From Comamonadaceae bacterium (GTDB lineage Bacteria > Pseudomonadota > Gammaproteobacteria > Burkholderiales > Burkholderiaceae_C), in contig JAAFJC010000037.1 of the NCBI GenBank assembly GCA_013297925.1, positions 1-32,320 of the forward strand: a stretch of DNA of 32,320 bases. The letters are read 5' to 3'. The translations under genes and the position numbers were made by a program. Every line of letters starts with the position of its first letter. Within the stretch, counting starts at the first letter, position 1. The notes below the pieces were generated by a model. That model was given only the letters and a program-made list of their open reading frames with translations. It was not told the origin of the DNA and made no database searches. This document shows, piece by piece, positions 20,533 through 29,435 of this stretch.

Positions 20533-21843
20533 ATGACCGTATGGGCTCTAGGCATCAACCACACAACCGCACCGCTGGATTTGCGCGGCAGGTTTGCGTT
20601 TGCGCTCGATCAAATCACACCTGCGCTCTCCTCGCTGCGCAGCGAGCTCAAAGCGCAGCCTGAGCTCACACTTGTCTCCACCTGCAATCGCACCGAGATT
20701 TATGGCTCGGGCGATTCTGCGCAGGCTGGGCAAGCGCTGCAGTGGCTCGCCAGCAGTGGCGGCGTGAGCAGTCAATCGCTGCAAAGCCATACCTACACCT
20801 TGCAAGGCGATCAAGCCGCGCGGCATGCATTTCGCGTCGCTGCTGGCTTGGATTCCATGGTGCTGGGTGAGACGCAAATCTTGGGGCAACTCAAAGATGC
20901 AGTCAACGCCGCTGAGCACGCGGGGGCGATTGGCAGCACCCTGCATCAAATGTTTCAGCGAAGCTTCGCCGTAGCCAAAGAAGTGCGCTCAACCACCGAC
21001 ATCGGCACACAAAGCATCAGCATGGCCGCAGCCGCTGTGCGCCTCGCTGGCCAGCTTTTCGAAGACCTCAGCAAAATCCGCATCCTCTTCGTGGGCGCAG
21101 GCGAGATGATTGAGCTGGCCGCTACGCATTTCGCGGCGAAGAACCCACGCCAAATCGTGATCGCCAACCGCACCATGGAGCGCGGCCAAGCCTTGATTGA
21201 CAAGCTCGCACCCGCTGCCACCACGAGCAACACTGCACTGCACACCATGCACTTGGGCGAGCTGCCCAGTCGCCTGCATGAATTCGATGCCGTGATCAGC
21301 TGCACCGCGAGCACCCTGCCCATCATTGGCCTGGGCGCTGTCGAGCGCGCCATCAAAGCCCGCAAACATCGCCCCATCTTCATGGTTGATCTGGCCGTAC
21401 CGCGCGATATTGAGCCCGAGGTAAAGGCACTGGATGATGTGTATCTCTACACTGTGGACGATCTGGCAAGCGTGGTGCAAACCGCCAAGGCCACGCGGCA
21501 AGCGGCAGTGGAGCAAGCAGAAATCATCGTGGATGCCGGCGTACAAGATTTTCTGCGCTGGATGCAGCAGCGATCAGAAGGCACAACGAACCTGATTCAG
21601 CAGCTCAACGCGCAAAGCGATGAGTGGCGCGCCATAGAGATTGCTCGCGCCAAGCGCTTGCTGGCCAAAGGCGAGGATATTGATGCCGTGCTTGAAGCCT
21701 TGTCCAAAGGCGTGGCGCAAAAGTTCTTACATCCCGCCTATCAAGGCCTCGGCGCAACAGAGCCAGCGCAACGTGCTGCGGCACAAGAAGCCGTGCAGCG
21801 CTTGTATTTGAAGGCATCAGTTTCAGAAGAAAAAGAGCGTTAG
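20533..21843 (+). CDS. hemA: Glutamyl-tRNA reductase
   Basis: A 436-residue product, usual length. It reduces glutamyl-tRNA to glutamate-1-semialdehyde with NADPH, the committed step of tetrapyrrole synthesis. The active-site Cys is in LVSTCNRTEIYG; other motifs are AAGLDSMVLGETQILGQLK, the NADPH Rossmann strand ILFVGAGEMIELAATHF, NRTMERGQAL and MVDLAVPRDIEPEV, plus the C-terminal dimerisation helix. It starts MTVWALGINHTTAPLDLRG. No Shine-Dalgarno is visible because the leader is the foldback element. The TAG stop abuts dispersed repeat copy I. Followed by prfA, as in many bacteria. Confidence 0.96.
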   Translation: MTVWALGINHTTAPLDLRGRFAFALDQITPALSSLRSELKAQPELTLVSTCNRTEIYGSGDSAQAGQALQWLASSGGVSSQSLQSHTYTLQGDQAARHAFRVAAGLDSMVLGETQILGQLKDAVNAAEHAGAIGSTLHQMFQRSFAVAKEVRSTTDIGTQSISMAAAAVRLAGQLFEDLSKIRILFVGAGEMIELAATHFAAKNPRQIVIANRTMERGQALIDKLAPAATTSNTALHTMHLGELPSRLHEFDAVISCTASTLPIIGLGAVERAIKARKHRPIFMVDLAVPRDIEPEVKALDDVYLYTVDDLASVVQTAKATRQAAVEQAEIIVDAGVQDFLRWMQQRSEGTTNLIQQLNAQSDEWRAIEIARAKRLLAKGEDIDAVLEALSKGVAQKFLHPAYQGLGATEPAQRAAAQEAVQRLYLKASVSEEKER

Positions 21844-21886
21844 CCGGCATAAATACTGCGCGACGTGCTATTGATTCAATAGCGAG
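21843..21886 (-). repeat. Dispersed repeat, copy I, at the hemA stop
   Basis: On the minus strand: CTATTGAATCAATAGCACGT, CGCGCAGTATTTATGCCGGC. The last base of the hemA TAG is the first base of this copy. Confidence 0.88.
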
Positions 21887-21916
21887 TATTTATCCCTTAG
21901 TTAACCGTCTTTTTTC

Positions 21917-23020
21917 ATGAAACCCTTTCTCCGCTCCAAACTAGAAACCATCCAAGAGCGCTTGCTTGATCTGGAAAGCTTGCTTAGCCAGCCAGACATC
22001 ATGGCGGATATGAAGGCCTTTCGCACCCTCTCGCAGGAGCATGCACAGGTCACGCCCACCGCTGGCCGTTATGCGCGCTATCAGCAGATTGAAAAAGATA
22101 TCGCTTCAGCACAAGAGATGCTTGCTGATGCAGACATGGCTGAGATGGCACGCGAGGAAATTGCATCTGGCGAAGCTGAGCTCACAAAACTAGAAGATGA
22201 ATTGCAACGCCTCTTGATCCCGCGCGATCCTGACGATGCGCGTGCTGCTTTTGTGGAGATTCGCGCTGGCACAGGTGGGGATGAATCAGCCTTGTTTGCG
22301 GGCGATTTGTGCCGCATGTACACGCGCTATGCAGCCGCCCAGAGCTGGCGTGTGGAAGTGATGAGCGAATCGCCCAGCGAGGTGGGCGGCTACAAAGAAG
22401 TCGTGCTGCGTGTGGAAGGCGCGGTGGATGAATGGGGCATCGGCGTGTATGGCAAGCTGCGCTTTGAATCAGGCGGCCATCGCGTGCAGCGCGTGCCGAC
22501 CACCGAGACACAAGGCCGCATTCATACGAGTGCCTGCACCGTGGCTGTGATGCCTGAGCCGGATGAGCACCAAGCGATCACGCTCAATCCCGCGGATCTG
22601 CGCATCGACACCTTTCGCGCGAGTGGCGCAGGCGGCCAGCACATCAACAAGACGGATTCTGCTGTGCGCGTGGTTCACCTGCCCACAGGCTTGGTGGCTG
22701 AATGCCAAGATGGCCGAAGCCAACACAGCAACAAGGCCAAAGCCCTGCAAGTGCTGCAAGCGCGCCTGCAAGAAAAAGAGCGCAGCGAGCGCGCTGCCAA
22801 AGAAGCCGCCACGCGCAAAGGCTTGATCGGCAGTGGCGACAGAAGTGACCGCATCCGTACCTACAACTTCCCCCAAGGCCGGATGACGGATCACCGCATC
22901 AACCTCACGCTCTACAAACTGCTCTTCATCATGGAAGGTGATTTACAAGAGACGGTACAAGCTTTGCTGCACGCCCGCGAGGAAGAGCAACTCAAAGAGC
23001 TTGAATTAGGCTCCGCCTAA
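21917..23020 (+). CDS. prfA: Peptide chain release factor 1
   Basis: A 367-residue class I release factor, slightly longer than the usual 360. It recognises UAA/UAG and triggers peptide release. It has [20 protein letters not shown], the codon-reading loop ([13 protein letters not shown] region) and the catalytic GGQ in [18 protein letters not shown] at about residue 240; the C-terminus is [20 protein letters not shown]. The 73-bp gap from hemA holds repeat copy I. The methyltransferase gene prmC, which often follows, is replaced here by an alpha/beta hydrolase. Confidence 0.97.
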   Translation: MKPFLRSKLETIQERLLDLESLLSQPDIMADMKAFRTLSQEHAQVTPTAGRYARYQQIEKDIASAQEMLADADMAEMAREEIASGEAELTKLEDELQRLLIPRDPDDARAAFVEIRAGTGGDESALFAGDLCRMYTRYAAAQSWRVEVMSESPSEVGGYKEVVLRVEGAVDEWGIGVYGKLRFESGGHRVQRVPTTETQGRIHTSACTVAVMPEPDEHQAITLNPADLRIDTFRASGAGGQHINKTDSAVRVVHLPTGLVAECQDGRSQHSNKAKALQVLQARLQEKERSERAAKEAATRKGLIGSGDRSDRIRTYNFPQGRMTDHRINLTLYKLLFIMEGDLQETVQALLHAREEEQLKELELGSA

Positions 23021-23029
23021 ACTCAAATC

Positions 23030-23743
23030 ATGACAACCCTTCCCCTGATCCTCATACCTGGCCTGATGTGCAATGAATTGGTGTGGGAGCCGGTGTATCC
23101 GCATCTGAGCATTGCTCTGTCCCAAATCACCGTGGCTGATCACGGCATGTGTGATGATCTGAGCGAGATGGCCAAGCGCCTTTTAGCCAGTGCACCAGAT
23201 CGCTTCATGATGGCTGGGCATTCGATGGGCGCGCGCGTGGCCTTGGAAGTGATGCGGCTCGCACCTGAGCGCGTCACTCATTTAGCACTGCTCGATAGCG
23301 GCTTCACAGCTCGTGAGGCTGGCACTAAAGGGGAAGAAGAGCAAGTCAAGCGCTTTGCACTTCTGAAAATCGCCCGCGAGCAAAGCGTGCGCACGATGGC
23401 TGCGCAGTGGAGTCAAGGCATGGTGCATCCCGAGCGCTTGAAGGATGCACCGCTTATGCAAGCGATTTTGGACATGTTTGAGCGCAAGAGTGCTGATGTG
23501 TTTGCCGCACAAATCAACGCGCTTTTAAATCGCCGCGATACCAGCGATGTACTGCGCAGCTTACGCATCCCTACTCTGGTGGCTTGTGGAAGGCAAGACA
23601 GCTGGGCCACGCCGAGCCAGCACGAGGCCATGCACGCCTTGATTCCAAAGGCCACTTTGCGCTTTGTGGAAGATGCTGGCCATATGGCGCCGATGGAGCG
23701 GCCCGAAGCGATGGCCGCGGTGCTCAATGAATGGATGGCCTGA
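23030..23743 (+). CDS. Alpha/beta hydrolase
   Basis: A 237-residue product starting 10 bases after prfA and probably cotranscribed. The fold is clear: ILIPGLMCNELVWEPVYPHL with the oxyanion-hole region, nucleophile Ser 65 in MAGHSMGARVALEVMRLAPE, acidic residue in LVACGRQDSWATP and His in FVEDAGHMAPMERPEAM. The catalytic triad is complete. The substrate cannot be read; relatives include esterases and enol-lactone hydrolases. No signal peptide, so cytoplasmic. Confidence 0.85.
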   Translation: MTTLPLILIPGLMCNELVWEPVYPHLSIALSQITVADHGMCDDLSEMAKRLLASAPDRFMMAGHSMGARVALEVMRLAPERVTHLALLDSGFTAREAGTKGEEEQVKRFALLKIAREQSVRTMAAQWSQGMVHPERLKDAPLMQAILDMFERKSADVFAAQINALLNRRDTSDVLRSLRIPTLVACGRQDSWATPSQHEAMHALIPKATLRFVEDAGHMAPMERPEAMAAVLNEWMA

Positions 23744-23765
23744 TCTGCCATCCATATTGCGCAGT

Positions 23766-24872
23766 TTAAGCCCACATCTCCTGCGCGGTCTCAATCACCA
23801 AACGAAGCTTTTTGCGCTGATCTTCCACGGCAATGCTGTTGCCATGCACCGTCGATGAGAAGCCGCATTGTGGAGACAAAGCGAGCTGCTCCATTGGCGC
23901 GTATTTGGCGGCTTCGTCGATTCGGCGCTTGAGATCGTCTTTACTCTCCATCTGGCCGACCTTGGTCGTCACCAGCCCGAGCACCACGGTTTTGTTTTTC
24001 TTGAGGAAACGCAGCGGGCGGAAATCGCCGGAGCGATCATCGTCGTATTCCAAGAAATACGCATCGATGTTCATCTCTGAGAGCAAGGCTTCTGCCACTG
24101 GCTCATAGTCGCCGCTCGCTGCAAACGTACTCTTGAAATTGCCACGGCACAGGTGCATGGCAAGCGTCATGCCCTCGGGCTTGTGCGCCACCACTTTATT
24201 GATAAAGCTCGCGTAGCGGCGCGGCAGTTCATTGGGATCATCGCCCCGAGCACGCGCTGCTTCGCGCATTTTTGGATCGCAGAGATAAGCGAGATTGGTG
24301 TCGTCCATCTGCACATAGTTGCAGCCGGCGGCGCTCAGGGATTTGAGCTCATCGCCGTAAGCCTTGGCCACATTATCATAAAACTCCGGTTCGAGCTCAG
24401 GATAAGCTTTGCGATCAATGCCCGCGCGGCCACCTCGGAAATGCAGCATGGTGGGCGATGGAATCGTCACTTTGGGCGTATTGCCTGCGGCAACTTGTGT
24501 TTTGAGATATTGAAAATCAGCGAGCTGAATTTGCTTGGCATGCGTGACCTTGCCCACGACGTGAATCGCAGGAGGCACGAGATGCTCTTTGCCGTCAGGG
24601 CCAATCTGCAATGCGGCCTCACCGACCTTCACACCGCCAAGCTGCTCCAAGAAATCAAGGTGAAAGTAAGTGCGGCGAAACTCGCCATCTGTGATGCTTT
24701 TCAAGCCCACACTCTCTTGGAATTTCACGATTTCGGTAATGGCTTTGTCTTCCACAACGCGCAGTTGCTCGGGCGTGATTTGCCCTTTGGCCTTTTGATC
24801 GCGAGCCTCCAGCAAATATTGCGGGCGTAAGAAACTGCCTACGTGGTCGTAACGGGCGGGAAGATGTGTCAT
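23766..24872 (-). CDS. MetE C-terminal domain-like methyltransferase (cobalamin-independent methionine synthase II family)
   Basis: A 368-residue product with a strong ribosome site (AAGGAGACAACA, ATG). The N-terminus DHVGSFLRPQYLLEARDQ and SITDGEFRRTYFHLDFLEQL match the YxjG/YxjH-like stand-alone MetE C-terminal barrel. The zinc-ligand pattern of MetE is present: His-x-Cys in MHLCRGN, Glu in DAYFLEYDD and Cys in LSPQCGFSS. MetE transfers a methyl group from methyltetrahydrofolate to homocysteine; single-domain relatives lack the N-terminal half and their donors are often unknown. Not obviously linked to its neighbours. Confidence 0.85.
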   Translation of the reverse strand: MTHLPARYDHVGSFLRPQYLLEARDQKAKGQITPEQLRVVEDKAITEIVKFQESVGLKSITDGEFRRTYFHLDFLEQLGGVKVGEAALQIGPDGKEHLVPPAIHVVGKVTHAKQIQLADFQYLKTQVAAGNTPKVTIPSPTMLHFRGGRAGIDRKAYPELEPEFYDNVAKAYGDELKSLSAAGCNYVQMDDTNLAYLCDPKMREAARARGDDPNELPRRYASFINKVVAHKPEGMTLAMHLCRGNFKSTFAASGDYEPVAEALLSEMNIDAYFLEYDDDRSGDFRPLRFLKKNKTVVLGLVTTKVGQMESKDDLKRRIDEAAKYAPMEQLALSPQCGFSSTVHGNSIAVEDQRKKLRLVIETAQEMWA

Positions 24873-25018
24873 TGTTGTCTCCTTATTAAACCTATTTGAA
24901 TTCTGAACTTAAAAGCTGCCAACCGACAATAGAGCAAGCGCTAGCTGTTATCGCAAATTGACTTGCATGCAAGGTTTACCGCTGAGCCCGCCATCATCGC
25001 GGCCCACCCAACTCCGTT

Positions 25019-25294
25019 CGTGTCCCCCGGCGGCGATGAGAATTATTTTTCTTCGGCAAACAGGTTTCACCGCCTCCTCCTTTACCTCACTGCGGTGGAT
25101 GCACCACGCTGATGGCTACAAATGAACGAGACGGCGATCCAAAAAAATCTGCGCATATCTGTGTGTTTTCCTTTCGGTGGTTGCCATTTCGATCCTTTGG
25201 ATCGCGCTACCTGTGCGTTTTGCGCAGGTAAAGGAGGAGGCGGCGAAACCGACTTACCGGAGAAAATTTTGATCAAACGCCGCCGGGGGACACG
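25019..25294. repeat. Foldback element with 69-bp inverted arms
   Basis: The arms are 25019-25087 and 25226-25294. Each begins CGTGTCCCCCGGCGGCG (17 identical bases) and ends GCCGCCTCCTCCTTTACCT-like (18 of 19 identical), with a diverged middle that still matches in part (TTTTCTTCGG / TTTTCTCCGG). The 138-bp centre contains no convincing gene; short frames at 25122-25313 (plus) and 25082-25333 (minus) span an arm and look incidental. The remainder of the 465-bp gap from 24873 shows nothing else. It resembles a non-autonomous MITE-like element; no target duplication was identified. Confidence 0.8.
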
Positions 25295-25337
25295 GAGCAA
25301 AACGTGCAGGTAGTGCGATCTCACCACCACCAAAGAC

Positions 25338-26201
25338 TCAAGACAAGCCCAGCAACCTCATCGCGTTATTCTTCAAAATCCCTGGCATCACTTCAGGCTT
25401 AAACCCAGCTTCCTGAAAATCTTTGAGCCATTTGTCCGGGGCAATGAGCGGATAGTCGCTACCAAACAAAATACGATCTTTGAGCAAAGTGTTGGCGTAC
25501 TGCACAAGCTGAGGCGGAAAGTATTTGGGGCTCCAGCCAGACAGATCAATCCAAATATTCGGCTTATGCATCGCCAAAGAAATCGCTTCGTCTTGCCAAG
25601 GCCAGCTCGGATGCGCGATCACGATTTGGATATCGGGGAAAGCAATCGCCACGTCTTCGAGCAACATGGGATTGCTATTTTGCAAACGCAATCCTCCACC
25701 GCAGCGCATACCCGAACCTATGCCGCTGTGACCACTGTGAAAGATGGCGGGAAGCTTGTGCTCCGCAATCACCTCGTAAATCGGCCAAGCCATCTTGTCG
25801 GCAGGCTCGAAGCCTTGAACCGTGGGATGGAATTTGAAGCCGCGCACGCCATGGCTTTCCACCAAGCGGCGCGCTTCTCTTGCGCCCATCTTGCCTTTGT
25901 GCGGATCAATCGAGCCGAAGGCAATCATGATGTCTGGGTTCGCCGCTGCTGCATCAGCAATTTCTTCATTCGTGATGCGCGTGCGGCCTAAGTTGCTCTC
26001 CGCATCCACCGTGAAATTCACGAAGCCGATTTTTCTCTCGCGGTAGTAGTCAATCGTCTCCTGCATCGTCGGGCGCTTGGCGTTTTTGAAATACTTGTCT
26101 GCCGCGCGGTCGTACTCTTCGCCATAGTTGTCAAACGGATTGCGGCATGACACTTCCAAGTGCGTGTGCATGTCGATCGCTACGAGGTCTTGTGTTTTCA
26201 T
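25338..26201 (-). CDS. Amidohydrolase-family metal-dependent hydrolase
   Basis: A 287-residue product. Of two adjacent ATGs the second (26201) has the better spacing to AGGAGC; the longer frame to 26264 runs into the repeat and marR. TIM-barrel amidohydrolase-2 motifs are IDMHTHLE (HxH metal ligands), FKFHPTVQGF, IFHSGHSGIG, IVIAHPSWPW and the late Asp in RILFGSDYPL. Members include decarboxylases and lactonases or hydratases of aromatic breakdown (ACMSD-like). It is 35 bp downstream of marR on the same strand, so it likely belongs to the hydroxycinnamate cluster. The reaction is unassigned. Confidence 0.8.
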   Translation of the reverse strand: MKTQDLVAIDMHTHLEVSCRNPFDNYGEEYDRAADKYFKNAKRPTMQETIDYYRERKIGFVNFTVDAESNLGRTRITNEEIADAAAANPDIMIAFGSIDPHKGKMGAREARRLVESHGVRGFKFHPTVQGFEPADKMAWPIYEVIAEHKLPAIFHSGHSGIGSGMRCGGGLRLQNSNPMLLEDVAIAFPDIQIVIAHPSWPWQDEAISLAMHKPNIWIDLSGWSPKYFPPQLVQYANTLLKDRILFGSDYPLIAPDKWLKDFQEAGFKPEVMPGILKNNAMRLLGLS

Positions 26202-26214
26202 CATTGCTCCTGTT

Positions 26215-26262
26215 TTTATAGCTGTTTGCGCAGTATTTATGCCGGCGAACTGGCTGTTTTGC
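26215..26262 (+). repeat. Dispersed repeat, copy J, overlapping the 3' end of marR
   Basis: Reads TTTATAGCTGTTTGCGCAGT, ATTTATGCCGGCGAACTGGC, TGTTTTGC. It encodes the last residues (about TASSPA) and stop of marR and fills the marR-amidohydrolase gap. Confidence 0.85.
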
Positions 26263-26668
26263 ATAATTTTTGCAGTATTTCTTGAAGCATAGCGCGCTCG
26301 CCAGCGCTGAGCACACTCAGCATCTTTTGCTCGCTCTTTTGCAAAGCCTCGTGCGCTTGCGTGATGAGCTTGAGCCCCGCAGCAGTGAGCTGCACTTGGC
26401 TGGCGCGGCCGTCTGATGCGCTTTTGCTGCGCGAAAGTAGTTTGCGAGCCGAGAGCTTATCGAGCCAGACCGACATGCTCGGCGGCGTGATCACCAGCTC
26501 TTTGGCAAGCTGGCTGGGCGTGGTGCATTGGCCTTCGCGCACGAGCTGCAGAATGGTGTATTCCACCGGGCGCAGATCAAATTTATCGCCCACATCACGC
26601 GCAAAAGCCTCCAGCGCCACGAGATTGGCGCGGGTGAGTTGGTAGCCCATGATGTGGGAAAGGCTCAT
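26237..26668 (-). CDS. MarR-family transcriptional regulator
   Basis: A 143-residue winged-helix regulator: FDLRPVEYTILQLVREGQCT, the recognition region SQLAKELVITPPSMSVWLDK, and the wing SRSKSASDGRASQVQLTAAG. It is divergent from the crotonase and feruloyl-CoA synthase genes, with a palindromic site between, so it probably represses them and itself until an aromatic (perhaps aryl-CoA) ligand binds, as known for CouR and FerR/FerC-type regulators. The C-terminus is altered by repeat copy J. Ligand inferred from context. Confidence 0.88.
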   Translation of the reverse strand: MSLSHIMGYQLTRANLVALEAFARDVGDKFDLRPVEYTILQLVREGQCTTPSQLAKELVITPPSMSVWLDKLSARKLLSRSKSASDGRASQVQLTAAGLKLITQAHEALQKSEQKMLSVLSAGERAMLQEILQKLCKTASSPA

Positions 26669-26679
26669 AGCGGTATTGT

Positions 26680-26699
26680 TTAGTTTAACTAACTGTTAG
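26680..26699. promoter_or_regulatory. Overlapping palindromes upstream of marR (candidate operator)
   Basis: TTAGTT-T-AACTAA (26680-26692) overlaps CTAAC-T-GTTAG (26689-26699), both perfect inverted repeats. They lie 12 bases before the marR start codon and about 92 before the crotonase start. The size and position fit a MarR dimer site; binding is not shown. Confidence 0.6.
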
Positions 26700-26790
26700 T
26701 CAAGCATCTCTCTTACATAACAAGGGTTATCACTGATTCGACGATGGCTTCATTTCATTAAATTACTGAATTAATCCATCCACCCACACC

Positions 26791-27558
26791 ATGTCTGAAA
26801 TCTCTACTACACACGAAGGCGCAGTGGCGCATATCCGCATTGAGCGCCCGCACAAACGCAACGCGATTTCTGACAGCGTGATATTGGCTTTAGAAGCCGC
26901 TTTTGCTGCGCTGCCTGAGAGCTGCCGTGCTGTGGTGATCTCTGGGCAAGGTGATCATTTTTGCGCAGGGCTCGATTTGAGCGAGATCAAAGGCCGCACT
27001 AGCGTGGAAGGCTTGCACCATTCGCGCCAGTGGCATCGTGTTTTTGACCAGATGGAGAAAGGCACGCGCCCTATCGTTGCCGCGATTCACGGCGCTTGCG
27101 TGGGCGGCGGGATGGAGCTGGCCGCCACTTGCCATATTCGCGTGGCTGATGAAACGGCATTTTTTGCATTTCCAGAAGGCGCGCGCGGCATCTTTGTGGG
27201 CGGCGGTGGCTCGGTGCGTGCGCCTAAATTGATCGGCACACACCGCATGCTCGACATGATGCTCACTGGCCGCGTGTACAAAGCGGCAGAGGCCGTGCCG
27301 GTAGGTTTTGCGCAATATCTTGTGCCCGCAGGTGGTGCAGTAGCAAAAGCGATGGAGCTCGCTACAAAGATTGCTAGCAATGCGCCAATGACAAATTACG
27401 CGCTGATTCAAGCTCTGCCCCGCATCACTGAGATGACGGCGGATCACGGGCTGCTGATGGAATCGCTGATGGCATCGGTTGTGGAAACTGCACCTGAAGC
27501 TCAGGCGCGTGTGCAAGAGTTTTTGGATGGGCGTGGGCCGAAGGTGAAAGCTTCGTAA
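26791..27558 (+). CDS. Crotonase-family enoyl-CoA hydratase/lyase
   Basis: A 255-residue product. The oxyanion hole is FCAGLDLSEI and HGACVGGGMELAATCHIRVA; Glu in GGGMEL and in FPEGARG occupy the two catalytic positions of classical enoyl-CoA hydratase. The next gene is a feruloyl-CoA synthase, so a hydroxycinnamoyl-CoA is the likely substrate, either hydrated and cleaved to an aldehyde plus acetyl-CoA (feruloyl-CoA hydratase-lyase) or only hydrated. It is shorter than typical hydratase-lyases and no vanillin dehydrogenase is in the window, so the exact reaction is left open. The start has no clear ribosome site. Confidence 0.85.
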   Translation: MSEISTTHEGAVAHIRIERPHKRNAISDSVILALEAAFAALPESCRAVVISGQGDHFCAGLDLSEIKGRTSVEGLHHSRQWHRVFDQMEKGTRPIVAAIHGACVGGGMELAATCHIRVADETAFFAFPEGARGIFVGGGGSVRAPKLIGTHRMLDMMLTGRVYKAAEAVPVGFAQYLVPAGGAVAKAMELATKIASNAPMTNYALIQALPRITEMTADHGLLMESLMASVVETAPEAQARVQEFLDGRGPKVKAS

Positions 27559-27563
27559 CCAAT

Positions 27564-29411
27564 ATGAGCGCAGTTCCAAAGTTCCGCGAATTTGAATTCG
27601 GCATCACGCGCGCCGTGAAAGAGGAGCGTGGTGATTGCGTGTATTTGCGCGCCGAGCAAGCGCTCAAAGCCTATCCCGAGCGCATGACGGATCGCCTCGT
27701 GCATTGGGCGAAAGAGCGGCCGAGTCAAAGCTGGATGGCGCGGCGCGATGCAAACGGTCAGTGGGTTCACATCACATATGCTGAAGCTTGGGCGAAAGCG
27801 CAAGCCATCGGCCAAGCCCTGCTCAACCACGGCCTGAGCATGAAAAAGCCCCTTGCCATCCTCAGCGAAAACAGCCTAGAGCACGCCTTGCTCATGCTGG
27901 GCGCGATGACGGTGGGCGTTCCGTTTTGCTCCGTCTCCACCGCCTACAGCCTGATGAGCCAAGACTACGGCAAGCTGCGCCATGTGCTAGACACCATCAC
28001 ACCCGGTCTGGTTTACGCGAGCGATTACGCGAAGTATGGCAAAGCGATTGAAGCCACAGTAGCGAAGGACATTCCCATTGCTACAGATTCAGTAGCTGCC
28101 CGCAAAGATTCTATGCCGGCGACCATTGGCTTTGACTCATTAATTGCCACAGAAATCACCCCCGCCGTGCATGCCGCGATGCAAGTAACGAATGGCGACA
28201 CGATTGTGAAATTTCTCTTCACCAGCGGCTCCACCAAGTTGCCCAAAGCGGTGATCAACACGCAGCGCATGATCTGCGCGAATCAGCAGCAAATTTATCA
28301 ATCGATGCCCTCGATTTTTGACCTCCCGCCCGTGCTGGTGGATTGGCCGCCGTGGAATCACACCTTCGGCGGCAACCATGATTTTTATCTGGTGATCTAT
28401 CACGGCGGCACGTTTTATATCAACGATGGCAAGCCCACGCCCGCTCTGATTGGCGAGACGATCCGCAACCTCACCGAGATCGCGCCCACGATTTATTACG
28501 ACGTGCCGATCAGCTTTGAGATGCTCGCCACCGAGATGAAAACGAACGCCGCGCTGCGCAAAAATCTGCTCTCGCGCTGCCGCATGTTTTTCTACGCCGG
28601 GGCCGCGCTCGCGCAGCCGATTTGGGATTCGCTCTACGAATCAGAAGAGAAAGAGCTGGGCTATCGCATCCCGATGACATCCGGCTTGGGCATGACGGAA
28701 TCTGCACCCTTTGGCCTCTTCGTGACCAATGTGAATGTGAAAGCCGGTGATCTCGGCTTGCCGTGTGCAGGTATGCAGCTCAAGCTTGTACCCACGGGCG
28801 ACAAGGTCGAGGCGCGCTATCGTGGCCCCAACATCACACCCGGCTATTGGAAAAACCCCGAAGCCACCAAAGAAGCCTTTGACGAAGAGGGTTTTCTCTC
28901 CACAGGCGATGCGGTGAAGTGGATCGATGAAGCCAACTTCCACCTCGGCCTCAAATTCGATGGCCGTGTGGCTGAAGATTTCAAGCTGTCGAGTGGCACG
29001 TTTGTGAGCGTTGGCCCTTTAAGAGCGAAACTGATTGCCGCTTGCGCGCCCTACATTCAAGATGTGGTGATCACCGGCCTGAACATGCGAGAGGTTGGCG
29101 CGCTTATCATTCCCGCGCTGATTCCCGCGAAGAAAGCACTCGGCTTGCCTGATGCCGCCACTTACGCAGAAGTCGCCACGCATCCCAAGCTGCGAGCGGC
29201 CTTGCAAACCATGCTCACAGCTCAAGCTGCCATTGCCACAGGCTCAGCCAGCCGCATTATTCGCGCCGTGGTGCTCAGCGAGCCACCCAACATCGACAAA
29301 GGCGAAATCACTGACAAAGGCAGCATCAACCAACGTGCCGTGCTCACGCATCGCGCCGCGTTGGTGGAAGCCCTGTATGCGGATGCTGCGCCGAATATGT
29401 TGAAACCCTAG
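27564..29411 (+). CDS. fcs: Feruloyl-CoA synthase-like AMP-forming acyl-CoA ligase
   Basis: A 615-residue product starting 5 bases after the crotonase stop. ANL-superfamily motifs: FLFTSGSTKLPKAVINTQRM (P-loop), the family block DWPPWNHTFGGNHDFYLVIY then GGTFYINDGKPTP, and MTSGLGMTESAPFG. It activates ferulate or related hydroxycinnamates with ATP and CoA. The C-terminal domain is shortened compared with the usual GD-(x)n-K ending, as in other Fcs proteins. Residues about 173-192 (TDSVAARKDSMPATIGFDSL) are encoded by dispersed repeat copy K on the N-terminal domain surface. Confidence 0.85.
   Translation: MSAVPKFREFEFGITRAVKEERGDCVYLRAEQALKAYPERMTDRLVHWAKERPSQSWMARRDANGQWVHITYAEAWAKAQAIGQALLNHGLSMKKPLAILSENSLEHALLMLGAMTVGVPFCSVSTAYSLMSQDYGKLRHVLDTITPGLVYASDYAKYGKAIEATVAKDIPIATDSVAARKDSMPATIGFDSLIATEITPAVHAAMQVTNGDTIVKFLFTSGSTKLPKAVINTQRMICANQQQIYQSMPSIFDLPPVLVDWPPWNHTFGGNHDFYLVIYHGGTFYINDGKPTPALIGETIRNLTEIAPTIYYDVPISFEMLATEMKTNAALRKNLLSRCRMFFYAGAALAQPIWDSLYESEEKELGYRIPMTSGLGMTESAPFGLFVTNVNVKAGDLGLPCAGMQLKLVPTGDKVEARYRGPNITPGYWKNPEATKEAFDEEGFLSTGDAVKWIDEANFHLGLKFDGRVAEDFKLSSGTFVSVGPLRAKLIAACAPYIQDVVITGLNMREVGALIIPALIPAKKALGLPDAATYAEVATHPKLRAALQTMLTAQAAIATGSASRIIRAVVLSEPPNIDKGEITDKGSINQRAVLTHRAALVEALYADAAPNMLKP
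28081..28137 (+). repeat. Dispersed repeat, copy K, in frame inside fcs
   Basis: Reads CTACAGATTCAGTAGCTGCC, CGCAAAGATTCTATGCCGGC, GACCATTGGCTTTGACTC. Confidence 0.8.
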
Positions 29412-29435
29412 CCCTTTCATTCACAGGAGACTCTC

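Noticed and set aside
25082-25333. Short frames on both strands in the foldback element (63 and 83 residues)
   Set aside because: They run through an inverted arm, have no ribosome site or recognisable domain, and look incidental.
27361-27395. Possible repeat remnant (CTACAAAGATTGCTAGCAATG) in the crotonase gene
   Set aside because: Lacks the GCCGGC half and crotonases have residues of this kind here; too weak to count.
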